Shown here: one piece after another, positions 33,609 through 44,568 of the stretch
How positions within the stretch are numbered: the first letter of the stretch is position 1
Layout: each line of letters opens with the position of its first letter
DNA from: Lantana camara
Lineage: Eukaryota > Streptophyta > Magnoliopsida > Lamiales > Verbenaceae
NCBI GenBank assembly: GCA_037501455.1
Contig: CM074862.1
Location: 55,955,501 to 56,019,500 of the forward strand
Length of the DNA: 64,000 nt
Reading direction: 5' to 3'
The notes under the pieces: model-generated
The model's database searches: none
Told to the model about the DNA's origin: nothing
The model's input: only the letters and a program-made list of their open reading frames with translations
Position numbers and translations under genes: made by a program

Positions 33609-36302
33609 ATGAATATACAACGAGAAACAAAGCGTAAGAGAGATGACAAAGTTTCAGCTCCCTTATGGCACGCTAGATTAGGACACATTTCCAAGAACAG
33701 AATTAGCAAGATAAACACTTTAGGATCATTCTCTGAAAATGATCTCAAAGAGTTAACTTCTTGCGAATCCTGTCTCAAAGGAAAAATGTCCAAAGTCCCT
33801 TTTAAAGGAACTGTGGAACGTGCCACTAAGGTTTTGGATTTGACCCATACTGATGTTTGTGGACCGCTTAGTGTAAGCACTAGAAACAATCATCAGTACT
33901 TCATAACCTTTACTGATGACTTTAGTCGGTATGGTTATGTATACTTAATGAAGTATAAATCTGAAGCTTTTGAGAAATTCTTAGAATTTCAAAAGGAGGT
34001 TGAGAACCAAACTGGTCACAAGATAAAAGCACTTCGATCTGATCGAGGAGGCGAATATCTCAGTGAAGAATTCCTTAATCATCTCAAAGATAATGGGATT
34101 ATCTCTCAATGGACTCCTCTGGGAACTCCTCAGCTTAATGGAGTTTCTGAGAGAAGGAATCGAACCCTACTTGATATGGTTCGTTCCATGATGAGTTTCA
34201 CTGACTTACCACCTTCTTTCTGGGGTTATGCCCTAGAAAGTGCAGCAAAGATTCTGAATCTAGTTCCCTCTAAGTCAGTCCCCAAGACGCCCTATGAAAT
34301 GTGGCATGGTAAAATCCCTAGTTATTCTTATTTAAGAATTTGGAGTTGTCCTACTTACGTGAAGAGGACAGTGGGAGATAAGTTAGAATCTCGTTCTAAC
34401 TTATGCTACTTTGTAGGTTATCCTAAGGAATCCATAGGATACTATTTCTATGATCAATCTGAGCAAAAGGTGTTTGTTTCCAGAAATGCCACTTTTCTTG
34501 AGGAACCGTTCCTTAAAGAAAAGAAAGGCAAGATCATAGAATTAGAAGAAGTACAAAGTGACCCCACACCACCCACTGAAGAAACGTCCCACTCTGATCA
34601 ACCACAACCAATCACGAATTTCGATACACATGTAAATCCTCCTCTAAGGCGTTCTGAACGCACTCCTAGACAGCCGGAGAGATGGTATGGATTCTTCCAT
34701 GAAATCTCTCAAAAGGATAATGATCCTTTAACATATGAGGAGGCACTTTCAGATTCTGACTCTGAACAGTGGATAGAAGCCATGAAATCCGAAATGGACT
34801 CCATGAACTCCAACCAAGTTTGGACCTTGGTAGATTTGCCTGATGGGGTCAAACCCATAGGTTGCAAATGGATCTTTAAGAGAAAGCTTGGAGTTGATGG
34901 AAGCATTGCAGCCTACAAAGCAAGACTGGTTGCAAAAGGATTCACTCAAAGACCCGGCGTGGACTTTGACGAAACCTTTTCACCAGTTGTAATGCAAAAG
35001 TCCATTCGAATCATGCTTGCCATTGCTGCATATTATGACTATGAGATATGGCAAATGGATGTGAAAACTGCCTTTCTCAATGGTGACATTGACAAAGACA
35101 TTTATATGGAGCAACCCATAGGTTTCACATTCAGTGGGAGTGAGCAAAAGGTTTGCAAACTCCAAAGATCAATCTATGGATTGAAACAGGCTTCTAGGAA
35201 TTGGAACATTCGATTTGATGCATCGGTCAAAGCATTTGGCTTTACCCAAATTTCGAATCAATCATGTGTGTATAGAAAGGAATTGGAGACCTCAGTGCAA
35301 TTCTTAGTACTTTATGTTGATGACATCCTTCTTATTGGGAATTCGAAGGATGACATGAAAGTGACTAAGTTATGGTTATCGAACCAATTCGAGATGAAAG
35401 ATCTTGGTGATGCGTCCTATATCCTTGGAATTAAAATCTATAGAGATAGATCTAGAAGGTTAATAGGACTATCACAGTCGATGTACATTGACAAAGTATT
35501 GAAGAGATTCAATATGGAGTCAGCAAAGGTTAAGAACCTTCCTATGAGTGTAGGAACATGTCTTTCAAAGAAGATGTGTCCTAAGACTTACCTTGAGAAA
35601 GAAAGAATGACTCATACACCTTATGCATCAGCAATAGGTAGCATAATGTATGCAATGTTATGTACTCGACCGGATGTGGCTTATGCACTTAGTGTAACGA
35701 GTCGTTTCCAATCTGACCCTGGAGATGGTCACTGGGCTGCCGTGAAGAATATTCTTAAGTACTTGAAAAGTACTAAAGATTTATTCTTAGTTTACGGAGG
35801 TCAGAAAGATCTTACTGTCGAAGGATACTGCGATGCAAGCTTTGCATCTGACTTAGATGATTTTAAGTCAATGTCAGGATACATTTTCTGCCTAAACGGC
35901 GGAGCAGTGAGTTGGAAGAGTTCCAAGCAAACAACCACTGCAGATTCGACCACTGAGGCCGAATACTTAGCTGCAAATGATGCAGCTAAGGAAGGTGTTT
36001 GGATTAGAAACTTCATTCAAGAGTTGAATGTTGTTCCTAGCATGAAAGACCCCATTACTGTGTTTTCTGACAACACTGGGGCGGTTGCTCAAGCAAGAGA
36101 ACCAAGATCTCACCAACGGACCAAGCACATTATGAGGAAGTATCACTTAATCCGTGATATTATCAAAAGAGGAGATATGCTAATTGAGAGGGTCACATCA
36201 GCAGAGAACGTGGCAGATCCACTTACTAAACCCCTTAGTCGAGAAGCTTTCCAAGGTCATCTTCAGAAGATGGGACTTAGAATAGCTTTAGAATGGCTTT
36301 GA
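33609..36302 (+). CDS. pol: Element B Pol: integrase, reverse transcriptase, RNase H
   Basis: 897 residues, open to TGA at 36300-36302. Order: GAG-pre-integrase zinc block (HARLGH near 33670); integrase with Asp in HTDVCGP (near 33846), Asp in SDRGGEY (near 34038) and Glu in SERRNRT (near 34150); RT with YVDD near 35313; RNase H with YCDAS near 35826, EAEY near 35955 and DNTG near 36070. This domain order (integrase before RT) defines Ty1/copia. The true polyprotein would begin at gag; the ATG at 33609 is just the first after the frameshift. No premature stop is seen, so Pol could still be catalytically sound. Confidence 0.93.
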   Translation: MNIQRETKRKRDDKVSAPLWHARLGHISKNRISKINTLGSFSENDLKELTSCESCLKGKMSKVPFKGTVERATKVLDLTHTDVCGPLSVSTRNNHQYFITFTDDFSRYGYVYLMKYKSEAFEKFLEFQKEVENQTGHKIKALRSDRGGEYLSEEFLNHLKDNGIISQWTPLGTPQLNGVSERRNRTLLDMVRSMMSFTDLPPSFWGYALESAAKILNLVPSKSVPKTPYEMWHGKIPSYSYLRIWSCPTYVKRTVGDKLESRSNLCYFVGYPKESIGYYFYDQSEQKVFVSRNATFLEEPFLKEKKGKIIELEEVQSDPTPPTEETSHSDQPQPITNFDTHVNPPLRRSERTPRQPERWYGFFHEISQKDNDPLTYEEALSDSDSEQWIEAMKSEMDSMNSNQVWTLVDLPDGVKPIGCKWIFKRKLGVDGSIAAYKARLVAKGFTQRPGVDFDETFSPVVMQKSIRIMLAIAAYYDYEIWQMDVKTAFLNGDIDKDIYMEQPIGFTFSGSEQKVCKLQRSIYGLKQASRNWNIRFDASVKAFGFTQISNQSCVYRKELETSVQFLVLYVDDILLIGNSKDDMKVTKLWLSNQFEMKDLGDASYILGIKIYRDRSRRLIGLSQSMYIDKVLKRFNMESAKVKNLPMSVGTCLSKKMCPKTYLEKERMTHTPYASAIGSIMYAMLCTRPDVAYALSVTSRFQSDPGDGHWAAVKNILKYLKSTKDLFLVYGGQKDLTVEGYCDASFASDLDDFKSMSGYIFCLNGGAVSWKSSKQTTTADSTTEAEYLAANDAAKEGVWIRNFIQELNVVPSMKDPITVFSDNTGAVAQAREPRSHQRTKHIMRKYHLIRDIIKRGDMLIERVTSAENVADPLTKPLSREAFQGHLQKMGLRIALEWL

Positions 36303-36307
36303 CGGGC

Positions 36308-36318
36308 AAGTGGGAGAT
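36308..36318 (+). other. Polypurine tract of element B
   Basis: AAGTGGGAGAT directly before the 3' LTR, six bases after the pol stop. Confidence 0.9.
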
Positions 36319-38252
36319 TGTTAGGAATAGTGCCCTAGAAAGCCGATTGTATATCCGCTTTGTGCTTTTCCTTATTGTAATCACAGACAATCTTTGAATG
36401 AAATAACGAATTGAGGCAACACTTCTTTATATGCTCTTGTTTGGTATGCGTTTACTTTAGCTGTGCATGTATGAGAACTCCCCTAATCCTGATGACTTTA
36501 GGACTCTACCATTTAGGTGAAATGGTTCATGAAACGAGCCCTATATCACATAAGTCATGATTAGTAAAATACTCCAAGCCGATGAGTCCTACAGACAGTG
36601 GGAGTGTCAACCTGACTCCTCTAAGGCTTGCTTGTGGGATCACGCCCTTAAGAAGGACCACCTTGTTTCATGGAGGTACAAAGTGTATAGTTGATACGTG
36701 CGTGATACATAAGGGTGCTTACTTTAATAAGTAAGTTCACTGAGGTGCCCCGTGTGAGAACATTCCTAAATGGGAAAGGAAGTTTCTATTTCAGGAAATG
36801 GAAACTTCCAGATTAGGAAATATCTCACGACTCATTGATGTGATTAATTGATCCTTAGACTTGAGGTTCCTTGTCACTTTATGAGTTAACTCTGTAGTCT
36901 TAGGTATAAGCTTTAAAGGGTGTCGCCTTAGACAACTGATTCAAGGCTTATGCTGGGGCTGCACAAGTGACTCATGAAAGTGAATGAGAATCAAGATAGG
37001 ACCTACACTTGCATTTGCAAGGTGATCTCTTATTGTGTAAGTCATTCATATGCCATATGGAGTCCTTGGCCAAGGCAGTAGATCAAGACATCAAGAAAAG
37101 GGTTTCTTGGATTGAGATCAAATGGATATGAAATGCACTTAGCTTTAAGACCGGATTATTAGGGTTCTGATTATTCCCTTGCCCTAGATCTTGGTTGAGA
37201 GATAGTAAGTAGGAGGATTGTATCTCACATGAATCAATGACTTAAAGGTTCTGTCGAATCCGAACATTCCAATTCAGCTAGGGGTTAAACACCTGTTGCT
37301 AGACTATGGTCGTTTAATCTGTGGACTGATTAATTAATTAGTGAATTAATTAATTGGGGTCACTGCTAATTGAATTGAGAACCTAGAGGGTCACACACAA
37401 CAACTTGGTTATAAGAGTTGAGGCTTAAAAATGATTAAACGAGTTAATCGAGCCTAAGGGGTTCCACACGTGTGAAATCACACGTGTGGCTCACGTGATT
37501 GGACACGTGTCATTAAGACACGTGTGCCACACGTGATTATGTGATGTTAAATAATTAATGTGTTAATTATTTAATAGACTTTGGTTTAATTTTGAATTAA
37601 AAAGAAAGTCTAATTTTGGAGAAAATAATCTAGTTAATTAATTACGAATTAATTAATTAGATAAAAATAAGTTATTTATTTTATAATAAATAAAGTATAA
37701 AATTATCCAAAAATAGTTTGGATATTTTTAGCTCTCTTAAAAGTTGACTAGAATTAGAATTCAAAGTCAAAGTTGGAAAATACTTGATAATCAAGTAATA
37801 GGAGAGAGAGGAACCAAATCCTTGTCCAACAAGGATTTGGATCGGCACTCCCTCCTATCTATAGGGGAGCTCGAGCTCCCCTTTAGAGCGAATAGACAAT
37901 TCTTTTGGTTCATGTGTTGAACACCTTCCTTTCTCCAAGATTAAATTAAACCCTAGGTTAAGCCTAAACACTAACTAGAGAACTAGCATCCTTACTAGTT
38001 AGATTGTGATCAAGTTGGTGGACTTTCTCTAGAGACTTCAAGTTAGAAGTTTGAAGATTCGAGCTTTACGAAGGAGAGGGGATCAAGCCGCGAGAAGAGC
38101 GTTCTTGGGTGGCTTGAAACGCTTCAAGAAAGAATAAAAGAAAAGTAAGTTTTCTATCTTTACGAATTTGGTTACACGATTCCGAGTTCAAGGTCCTTTT
38201 GTTGGGAAATTTTTTTTAAATTCCGCTGCTTTCTGATTCGTGTTTTCCAACA
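36319..38252 (+). mobile_element. Element B 3' LTR
   Basis: 1934 bp, TGTTAGG to CCAACA. Roughly a dozen substitutions from the 5' LTR, including near 36608, 36836 and 37859. Followed by GAAAG, the TSD, and then element A coding sequence. Confidence 0.95.
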
Positions 38253-40091
38253 GAAAGAAGGTGCTAAGTCAGTGAAACTCATCATGGAACGAACCATATC
38301 AAGTAAGGTTCGATTCCTTCTCTCAGAAACTCCATTAAGCTGAGGAGTTCCCGGAGGAGTCCACTGAGAGACAATCCCATTATCTTTGAGATGATTAAGG
38401 AATTCTTCACTAAGATACTCGCCTCCTCGATCAGATCGAAGTGCTTTTATCTTGTGACCAGTTTGGTTCTCAACCTCCTTTTGAAATTCTAAAAATTTCA
38501 CAAAAGCTTCAGATTTATACTTCATCAAGTATACATAACCATACCGACTGAAGTCATCAGTAAAGGTTATGAAATACTGATGATTGTTTCTTGTGCTTAC
38601 ACTGAGCGTTACACAAACATCAGTATGGATCAAATCCAAAACCTTAGTGGCACGTTCCACAGTTCCTTTAAAAGGAACTTTGGACATCTTTCCTTTGAGA
38701 CAGGATTCGCAAGAAGTTAACTCCTTAAGATCATTTTCAGAGAATGATCCTAAAGTGTTTATCTTGCTAATTCTGTTCTTGGAAATGTGTCCTAATCTAG
38801 CGTGCCATAAGGGAGCTGAAACTTTGTTATCTCTCTTACGCTTCGTTTCTCGTTGTATATTAATAATATTGATATTCTGAGTTAGATAAAGTCCATTACT
38901 TAGAGTACCGATGTGAACGGAAGAGTTGTTCCGTTTGATAAAGTATTTACCATTCTTAATATAAGTTTCATAACCTTCACAATCTAATATTGGAACTGAA
39001 ATTATATTACGAATAATGCTCGGTACATAAAGGACTTTATTTAAGACTAACTCAAAACTACCTAAATCTAATCTAATTGTGCCTAAAGCTCGAGCTTCAA
39101 CATTTGAGCCATCGCCGATCTTCAAGACACATTCTCCTTCTTTGAGTTGTTGAACTTCACTTAGCATCTGTACATCATTACAGATATGAGTTCCACAACC
39201 AGTACCAAGTACCCAAGAACTAGAATTAATAGAAAGATTTACTTCAACGAGAAAGATACCTTTCTTTAGAGTAGCCTTGTACTCTGGGCAGTTTCTCCTC
39301 CAATGTCCCGCTTTGCCACAATGGAAGCAAACAACCTCTTTTTGATCACGCTTCTTCTTTTGGCCCTTCCCCTTCGAAATGCCACCAGTGGGCCTAAGGG
39401 GTTTCTTCTTCTTCTTTTGGGCTTTCTTGCCCTTACCTTTAGAAGGCCCAGAAGAGGAAGATGGAGCATTCACCATCAAAACCTTATTGTCCTTCTTAAT
39501 CGTGCTTTCAGCAGTCACAAGTTGACTAATCAGCTCAGCTACAGTAGCACCAGCATGATTCATGTTGAAGTTAAGGACAAATGGGTTGAATGATGGTGGG
39601 AGCGAAGCTAGCAACAAATCCACTGAAAGCTCATCTTTCAGTGGCATCTCCACGGAGGCAAGTTTCTCAGTAAGGGCAAGAAACTTGAGTCCATATTCAT
39701 GGACACTTGAACCTTCCCTCATTCTCAAGTGGAACAATTCCTTTGAAGTGTTATACCTTGTAACACGTTCATGAGGGCGGTAAAGTTGCTCAAAGTGGTC
39801 GTAAATCTCCCAAGCGAATTCCATGGCCTCATGTTGCCTTTGCAAGTCCGGAGACATGTTAGCCAACATAAGGCAACGGGCTTGGAGATTATCATCCTTC
39901 CACTTCTGAATCGCATCCCGCTCGGCCCGAGTGGGAGCGTCCCCTTCGGGACTAGGCTCCCCTTCGAAGAGAACATAAGTTCTCTTCTCAGAATCTAAAA
40001 TGATTTTTAGATTCCTCAGCCAATCAGAATAGTTGGGACCAGTCAACTTGTTTGACTCGAGGATCGACACAAGAGGGTTTTTGGTTGCCAT
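38253..40091 (-). pseudogene. gag-pol: Element A gag-protease-integrase, 5' part, cut by element B
   Basis: Reads leftward from ATG at 40091 in a single frame through Gag, the zinc knuckle (about residues 255-268), protease and most of the integrase catalytic core, until the B insertion. Gag and pol are in one frame here, unlike B, which shows the family's normal arrangement. The protease active-site Asp is replaced by Gly (GAT to GGT, 39204-39206), and the HTDVCGP block of the integrase is altered. The remaining pol lies at 12679-14758 on the far side of B. Confidence 0.92.
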
Positions 40092-42238
40092 TTCAAAACA
40101 CGTAGAGAATCACAGAATCTACGACCTAAATGGTAAAACAGAGAACTAGTGAGCATGCTGAATTATAACGATATACAAAAGATAAGGTCTTTAATCTAAT
40201 GTAGCTCCCACTGTTTTTCAAAGATCTATAATTCCCAAAGATCTAAGGGGAACACGTTTCCCAATGGGTACTAAGATGCTAGGCATTTTACCTCGAACCC
40301 ACGACTCGTGGACATTCTAAGTAAGAACCCTAGGTAGGTACAACTTACCAATTCTAACACCTTTAGAACTCTTAGTAGTTCTTTTTGCATCACCTATCTT
40401 TCAATATGGACCCACGACTCGTGCGACATCCACATTTACTTAGGCGTTAAGCTAGACCCATCAATCATAAGATCATGATCAAAACTTAGTTCGAACGACC
40501 CACGACTCGCGGACATCGCCCTTGCTAAAATTGACCATGAAATATTGATCATTTAAAATGATCAATTAGGTAACTAAGAACTAATAAGCTCCACTAGCTA
40601 TCCCACGACTCGCCGACAATAACTAGCTTAACTTACTAAACTTAAAACCTATTGATGGAATGCTAGGAATTTAATTCAAAATTTGCATCTCGAATTTAAA
40701 TACCTATTTGTTCGAAATTAGCTTAATATTTAATGGGAATTTTCGAATCAACCGAAGAGTTGTTCGGTCCGACCTCACCAACATATATGTTATCCAATTT
40801 TATTTGTCTTGATTAATGCAAGTACACTTAAATGCATTTCAAACAAGCACATAAACAGATAACATGTCCTAACATGATACTAACATGTAATGATCATGGG
40901 TTCTACCTATCTTATGCGTGATATGTGGGAGCCACTCCACAATCACAAGTTCTAACATACATGCCACATAAACAGTTTAAATCACATAAGGGAAAGCAGT
41001 AACAAAATACGAGCCCTATCTCTATTACATTTTTACAATTGAGATTCCCCTCCCTAACATTTTGAGGGGTCTTCACTTATGGCCTCTTTGTTACTTGAAT
41101 GTGGTCTATCTTACTCCATGGGTGCATTGTCTCCAAAATGAAAATAAAACCTCACCACCTATCTCTACTCTCAAATTACAATAAAAAGAAAAAGACATAA
41201 AGTAATAAGGCTCAATCTTCATATTGGCCTTAGACAATTACACGGGGCATACCCCGGCCTCAAAAACAGTAATATGGAAAGCCACATAATAAATCACATA
41301 ACAGTACGCACATAAGTGAGGCTCCAACCTCAATTGAAAAACGCAACTATAGGGCTCCAACCCCAATTTAAACCATCCATGTGCATAAATTAAAACCATA
41401 CATAAGTCTAAACCCATGATCACTTAACATGCTTTTGCGAGAATTTAAATTTAGTCAATAAATTAAAATTCCCGTTTCAAGTCTTAATGACTTAAAACAC
41501 GACTTGATGCGAGTCTTATTTATAAAAGTTTTCAATAAATCCCAAATTACCAAAACAAATAAAATTCCAATTAATTTCTGAAAATTAACAATTTTATCAA
41601 AGATGTACTTTCCCAAAATATAAACCGTCTCTATTTCTCAAAAATCTCAATTTTAAGTTTTATTCTAAAATTGAAATAAATATTCAAAAATAAAATTTTT
41701 AAAATTAAAATAAAAAAAATTGGGACTGGATTGCACGAAACACGAAAAATCGGATTGCGACAGAGAAAACGGGGCCCGTACGCGAAAGGGCAGCGCGCGG
41801 CCGAGGCCAGTGTGGGCGGGCGATGGGCGGCAAGTCTCGGCCGCCCTGGGCGGGCGCGCGGCCTCCAGCGCGGTTGCGGGAGGGTGCTGGGCGGCTGCCC
41901 TGCGCGCGCCTAGACCAGGCTGGCGGTGCACGCTCACGCGACTCCTTCACGCGTGGGGTTTCGCGTGTTCGTCGTATTCCGTATTTTCGTTTCGTGTTTT
42001 CGTTCAAAAGCAAAACCAATCCAAGAAATCCCAAAACAGTTTATACAGTTTCAAATCTAAAATTGTTTTCAAAAATTAAATTTTGTAAAAACCAATTTTC
42101 AGAAACTTTCAGGAAAAAAAATACAGTTTCGTAATTCAGGCTTTCTAAAACAATTACAAATACTCAATCGCATCAAGCCTAAGAATTTCTACCAAATTCA
42201 GTATAATTGAGACGAATCAGAAACACGATTAACGAGGT
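40092..42238 (-). other. Element A leader
   Basis: Noncoding, between PBS and gag. Holds four copies (reverse) of the GTCCGCGAGTCGTGGG motif at 40297-40316, 40410-40429, 40498-40516 and 40601-40618, and the GC-rich block at about 41757-41960. Around 40870-40905 it preserves the uninterrupted form of the site where C entered B. Small open frames here are not conserved in B. Confidence 0.82.
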
Positions 42239-42251
42239 GGCTCTGATACCA
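42239..42251 (-). other. Primer-binding site of element A (initiator tRNA-Met)
   Basis: Minus strand reads TGGTATCAGAGCC two bases after the 5' LTR. Confidence 0.92.
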
Positions 42252-42253
42252 CT

Positions 42254-44200
42254 TATTGGAAAACACGAATCAGAAAGCAGCGGAATTTAAAAATTTTTCC
42301 CAACAAAAGGATCTTGGACTCGCAATCGTGTATCCAAATTCGTAGTGATAGAAAACTTACTTTTCTTTTGTTCTTTCTTGAACTGTTTCAAGCCACCCAA
42401 GAACGCTCTTCTCGCGGCTTGATCCCCTCTCCTTGGTAAAGCTCGAATCTTCAAACTTCTAACTTGAAGCTCTCTAGAGATAGTCCACCAACTTGATCAC
42501 AATCTAACTAGTAAGGATGCTAGTTCTCTAGTTAGTGTTTAGGCTTATCCTAGGGTTTCGTTTATCTTGAAGAAAGGAAGGTGTTCAACACATGAACCAA
42601 AAGAATTACCAATTCGCTCCTAGAGGAGCTCGAGCTCCCCTATTTATAGAGAGAGGGTGCCGAAATTCCTAGTCCTTAATGGGCTAGGATTTTGGTCTCT
42701 CTCTCTCTCCTATTACTTGATCATCAAGTAATTTTGACTTTGACTTTGAATTCTAATTCAAATCATCTTTCAAGAAAGCTAAAAATATCCAAACTATTTT
42801 TGGATAATTTTATACTTTATTTATTTAAAATAAATAACTTATTTTATCTAATTAATTAATTAACTAGATTATTTTTCTCCAAAATAAGACTTTCTTTTTA
42901 ATTCAAAATTAAACCAAAGTCTATTAAATAATTAACAAATTAATTATTTAATATATATATACAATATATATATATATATATATTCTCGTGTGTGACACGT
43001 ATCACAAGGACACGTGTCACTCACGTGACCCACACGTGTGGCTTCACACGTGTGGAAACCTCTTGGCCCGATTAACTCGTTTAATCATTTTAAAGCCTCA
43101 ACTCATGTAACCAAGTTGTTGTGTGTGACCCTCTAGGTTCTCAATTCAATTAGCATTGACCCTAATTAATTAATTCACTAATTAATTAATCAGTCCACAG
43201 ATTAAACGACCATAGTCTAGCAACAGGTGTTTAACCCCTAGCTGAATTGGAATGTTCGGATTTGACAGAACCTTTAAGTCATTGATTCATGTGAGATACA
43301 ATCCTCCTACTTACTATCTCTCAACCGAGATCTAGGGCAAGGGAATAATCAGAACCCTAATAATCCGGTCTTAAAGCTAAGTGCATTTCATATCCATTTG
43401 ATCTCAATCCAAGAAACCCTTTTCTTGATGTCTTGATCTACTGCCTTGGCCAAGGACTCCATATGGCATATGAATGACTTACACAATAAGAGATCACCTT
43501 GAAAATGCAAGTGTAGGTCCTTTCTTGATTCTCATTCACTTTCATGAATCACTTGTGCAGCCCCAGCATAAGCCTTGAATCAGTTGTCTAAGGTGACACC
43601 CTTTAAAGCTTATACCTAAGACTACAGAGTTAACTCATAAAGTGACAAGGAACCTCAAGTCTAAGGATCAATTAATCACATCAATGATTCGTGAGATATT
43701 TCCTAATCTGGAAGTTTCCATTTCCTGAAATAGAAACTTCCTTTCCCATTTAGGAATGTTCTCACACGGGGCACCTCAGTGAACTTACTTGTTAAAGTAA
43801 GCACCCTCATATATCACGCACGTATCAACTATACACTTTGCACCTCCATGGAACAAGGTGGTCCTTCTTAAGGGCGTGATCCCACAAGCAAGCCTTAGAG
43901 GAGTCAAGTTGACACTCCCACTGTCTGTAGGACTCATCGGCTTGGAGTATTTTACTAATCATGACTTATGTGATATAGGGCTCGTTTCATGAACCATTTC
44001 ACCTAAATGGTAGAGTCCTAAAGTCATCGGGATTAGGGGAGTTCTCATACATGTACAGCTAAAGTAAACGCATACCAAACAAGAGCATATAAAGAAGTGT
44101 TACCTCAATTCGTTATTTCATTCAAAGATTGTCTGTGATTACAATAAGGAAAAGCACAAAGCGGATATACAATCGGCTTTCTAGGGCACTATTCCTAACA
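42254..44200 (-). mobile_element. Element A 5' LTR (right), 1947 bp
   Basis: Runs from TATTGGAAAAC (the terminal TG changed to TA) to CCTAACA. Retains the roughly 170 bp missing from the left LTR. TATAAATA (minus) at 42641-42648 and a partly decayed G-box cluster at about 42990-43050, with one CACGTG changed to CACGTA. Short TA array at 42951-42983. Confidence 0.93.
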
Positions 44201-44205
44201 TGCGT
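44201..44205. repeat. Target-site duplication of element A, right copy (TGCGT)
   Basis: Exact partner of 10847-10851. Confidence 0.9.
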
Positions 44206-44568
44206 ATGATCACTAATATAAAGATTGAATTGATATGCACACACGAGGAGTAGGTTGGAGATATTCGCCCACCCACCAGGGCTCACGTAATGACCTCATG
44301 AATGATTATGAATGAATGAATTTGATAGTTGTAATCCTAACCGTTGTTTTCCTTTATTTTACCCATTTGGGGAATATCTTAAAAACCTCGTACGGGATTA
44401 TAGCGTGCATGTGTGGGTGTTTAAATTCTACGATATTATATATGTTATACCCTGTTTTATACCCACCAGTCTCTTATAGACTGAACCCGCTTTGTTTTCA
44501 GTTTTCTCTTGGAGGTGTTGGAGTGTTAGGCGGGGTTTCGAGTTGGTCCAGTAGTTTGGTCATGTTTG
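44206..44568 (+). mobile_element. Host LTR F, third fragment
   Basis: Matches the reverse complement of the H LTR around 49200-49500: GGTTGGAGAT block, TTTTACCCATTTGGGG block, and CCTGTTTTATACCCACCAGTC then ACTGAACCCG. It continues LTR F from 10851 and ends in GTTTG, the left TSD of E. Confidence 0.65.

Larger units (their letters stand above)
14759..38252 (+). mobile_element. Element B: Ty1/copia, Angela/BARE type, plus strand, nested in A and split by C
   Basis: Two 1934-bp LTRs (14759-16692 and 36319-38252), PBS at 16695, gag at 32386, pol ending at 36302 and PPT at 36308. About a dozen differences separate the LTRs by eye, so insertion was fairly recent. B belongs to the same family as A but lies in the opposite direction inside it. 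Its leader is interrupted by element C. The Gag start, the single CX2CX4HX4C knuckle, the order protease-integrase-RT-RNase H and long LTRs of about 1.9 kb fit the Angela lineage. Only two small indels between gag and pol break the reading frame. Confidence 0.93.
10852..44200 (-). mobile_element. Element A: Ty1/copia, Angela/BARE type, minus strand, split by B
   Basis: LTRs of one family at 10852-12662 and 42254-44200, a perfect TGCGT duplication outside them, a PPT beside the left LTR and a PBS beside the right LTR define one minus-strand copia element. Its coding region reads leftwards from 40091 and is cut within the integrase/RT spacer at 38253 by element B; it resumes at 14758. The LTR start (TGTTAGGAATAGTGCCCTAG class) and the Gag composition resemble the BARE/Angela lineage. 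A is the oldest member of the A-B-C nest and is non-functional: a stop, a 7-nt deletion, a second stop near the C-terminus and loss of the protease aspartate. Confidence 0.9.

Noticed and set aside
33609..36302. Envelope-like gene after pol in element B
   Set aside because: Pol stops six bases before the PPT, leaving no room for another gene.
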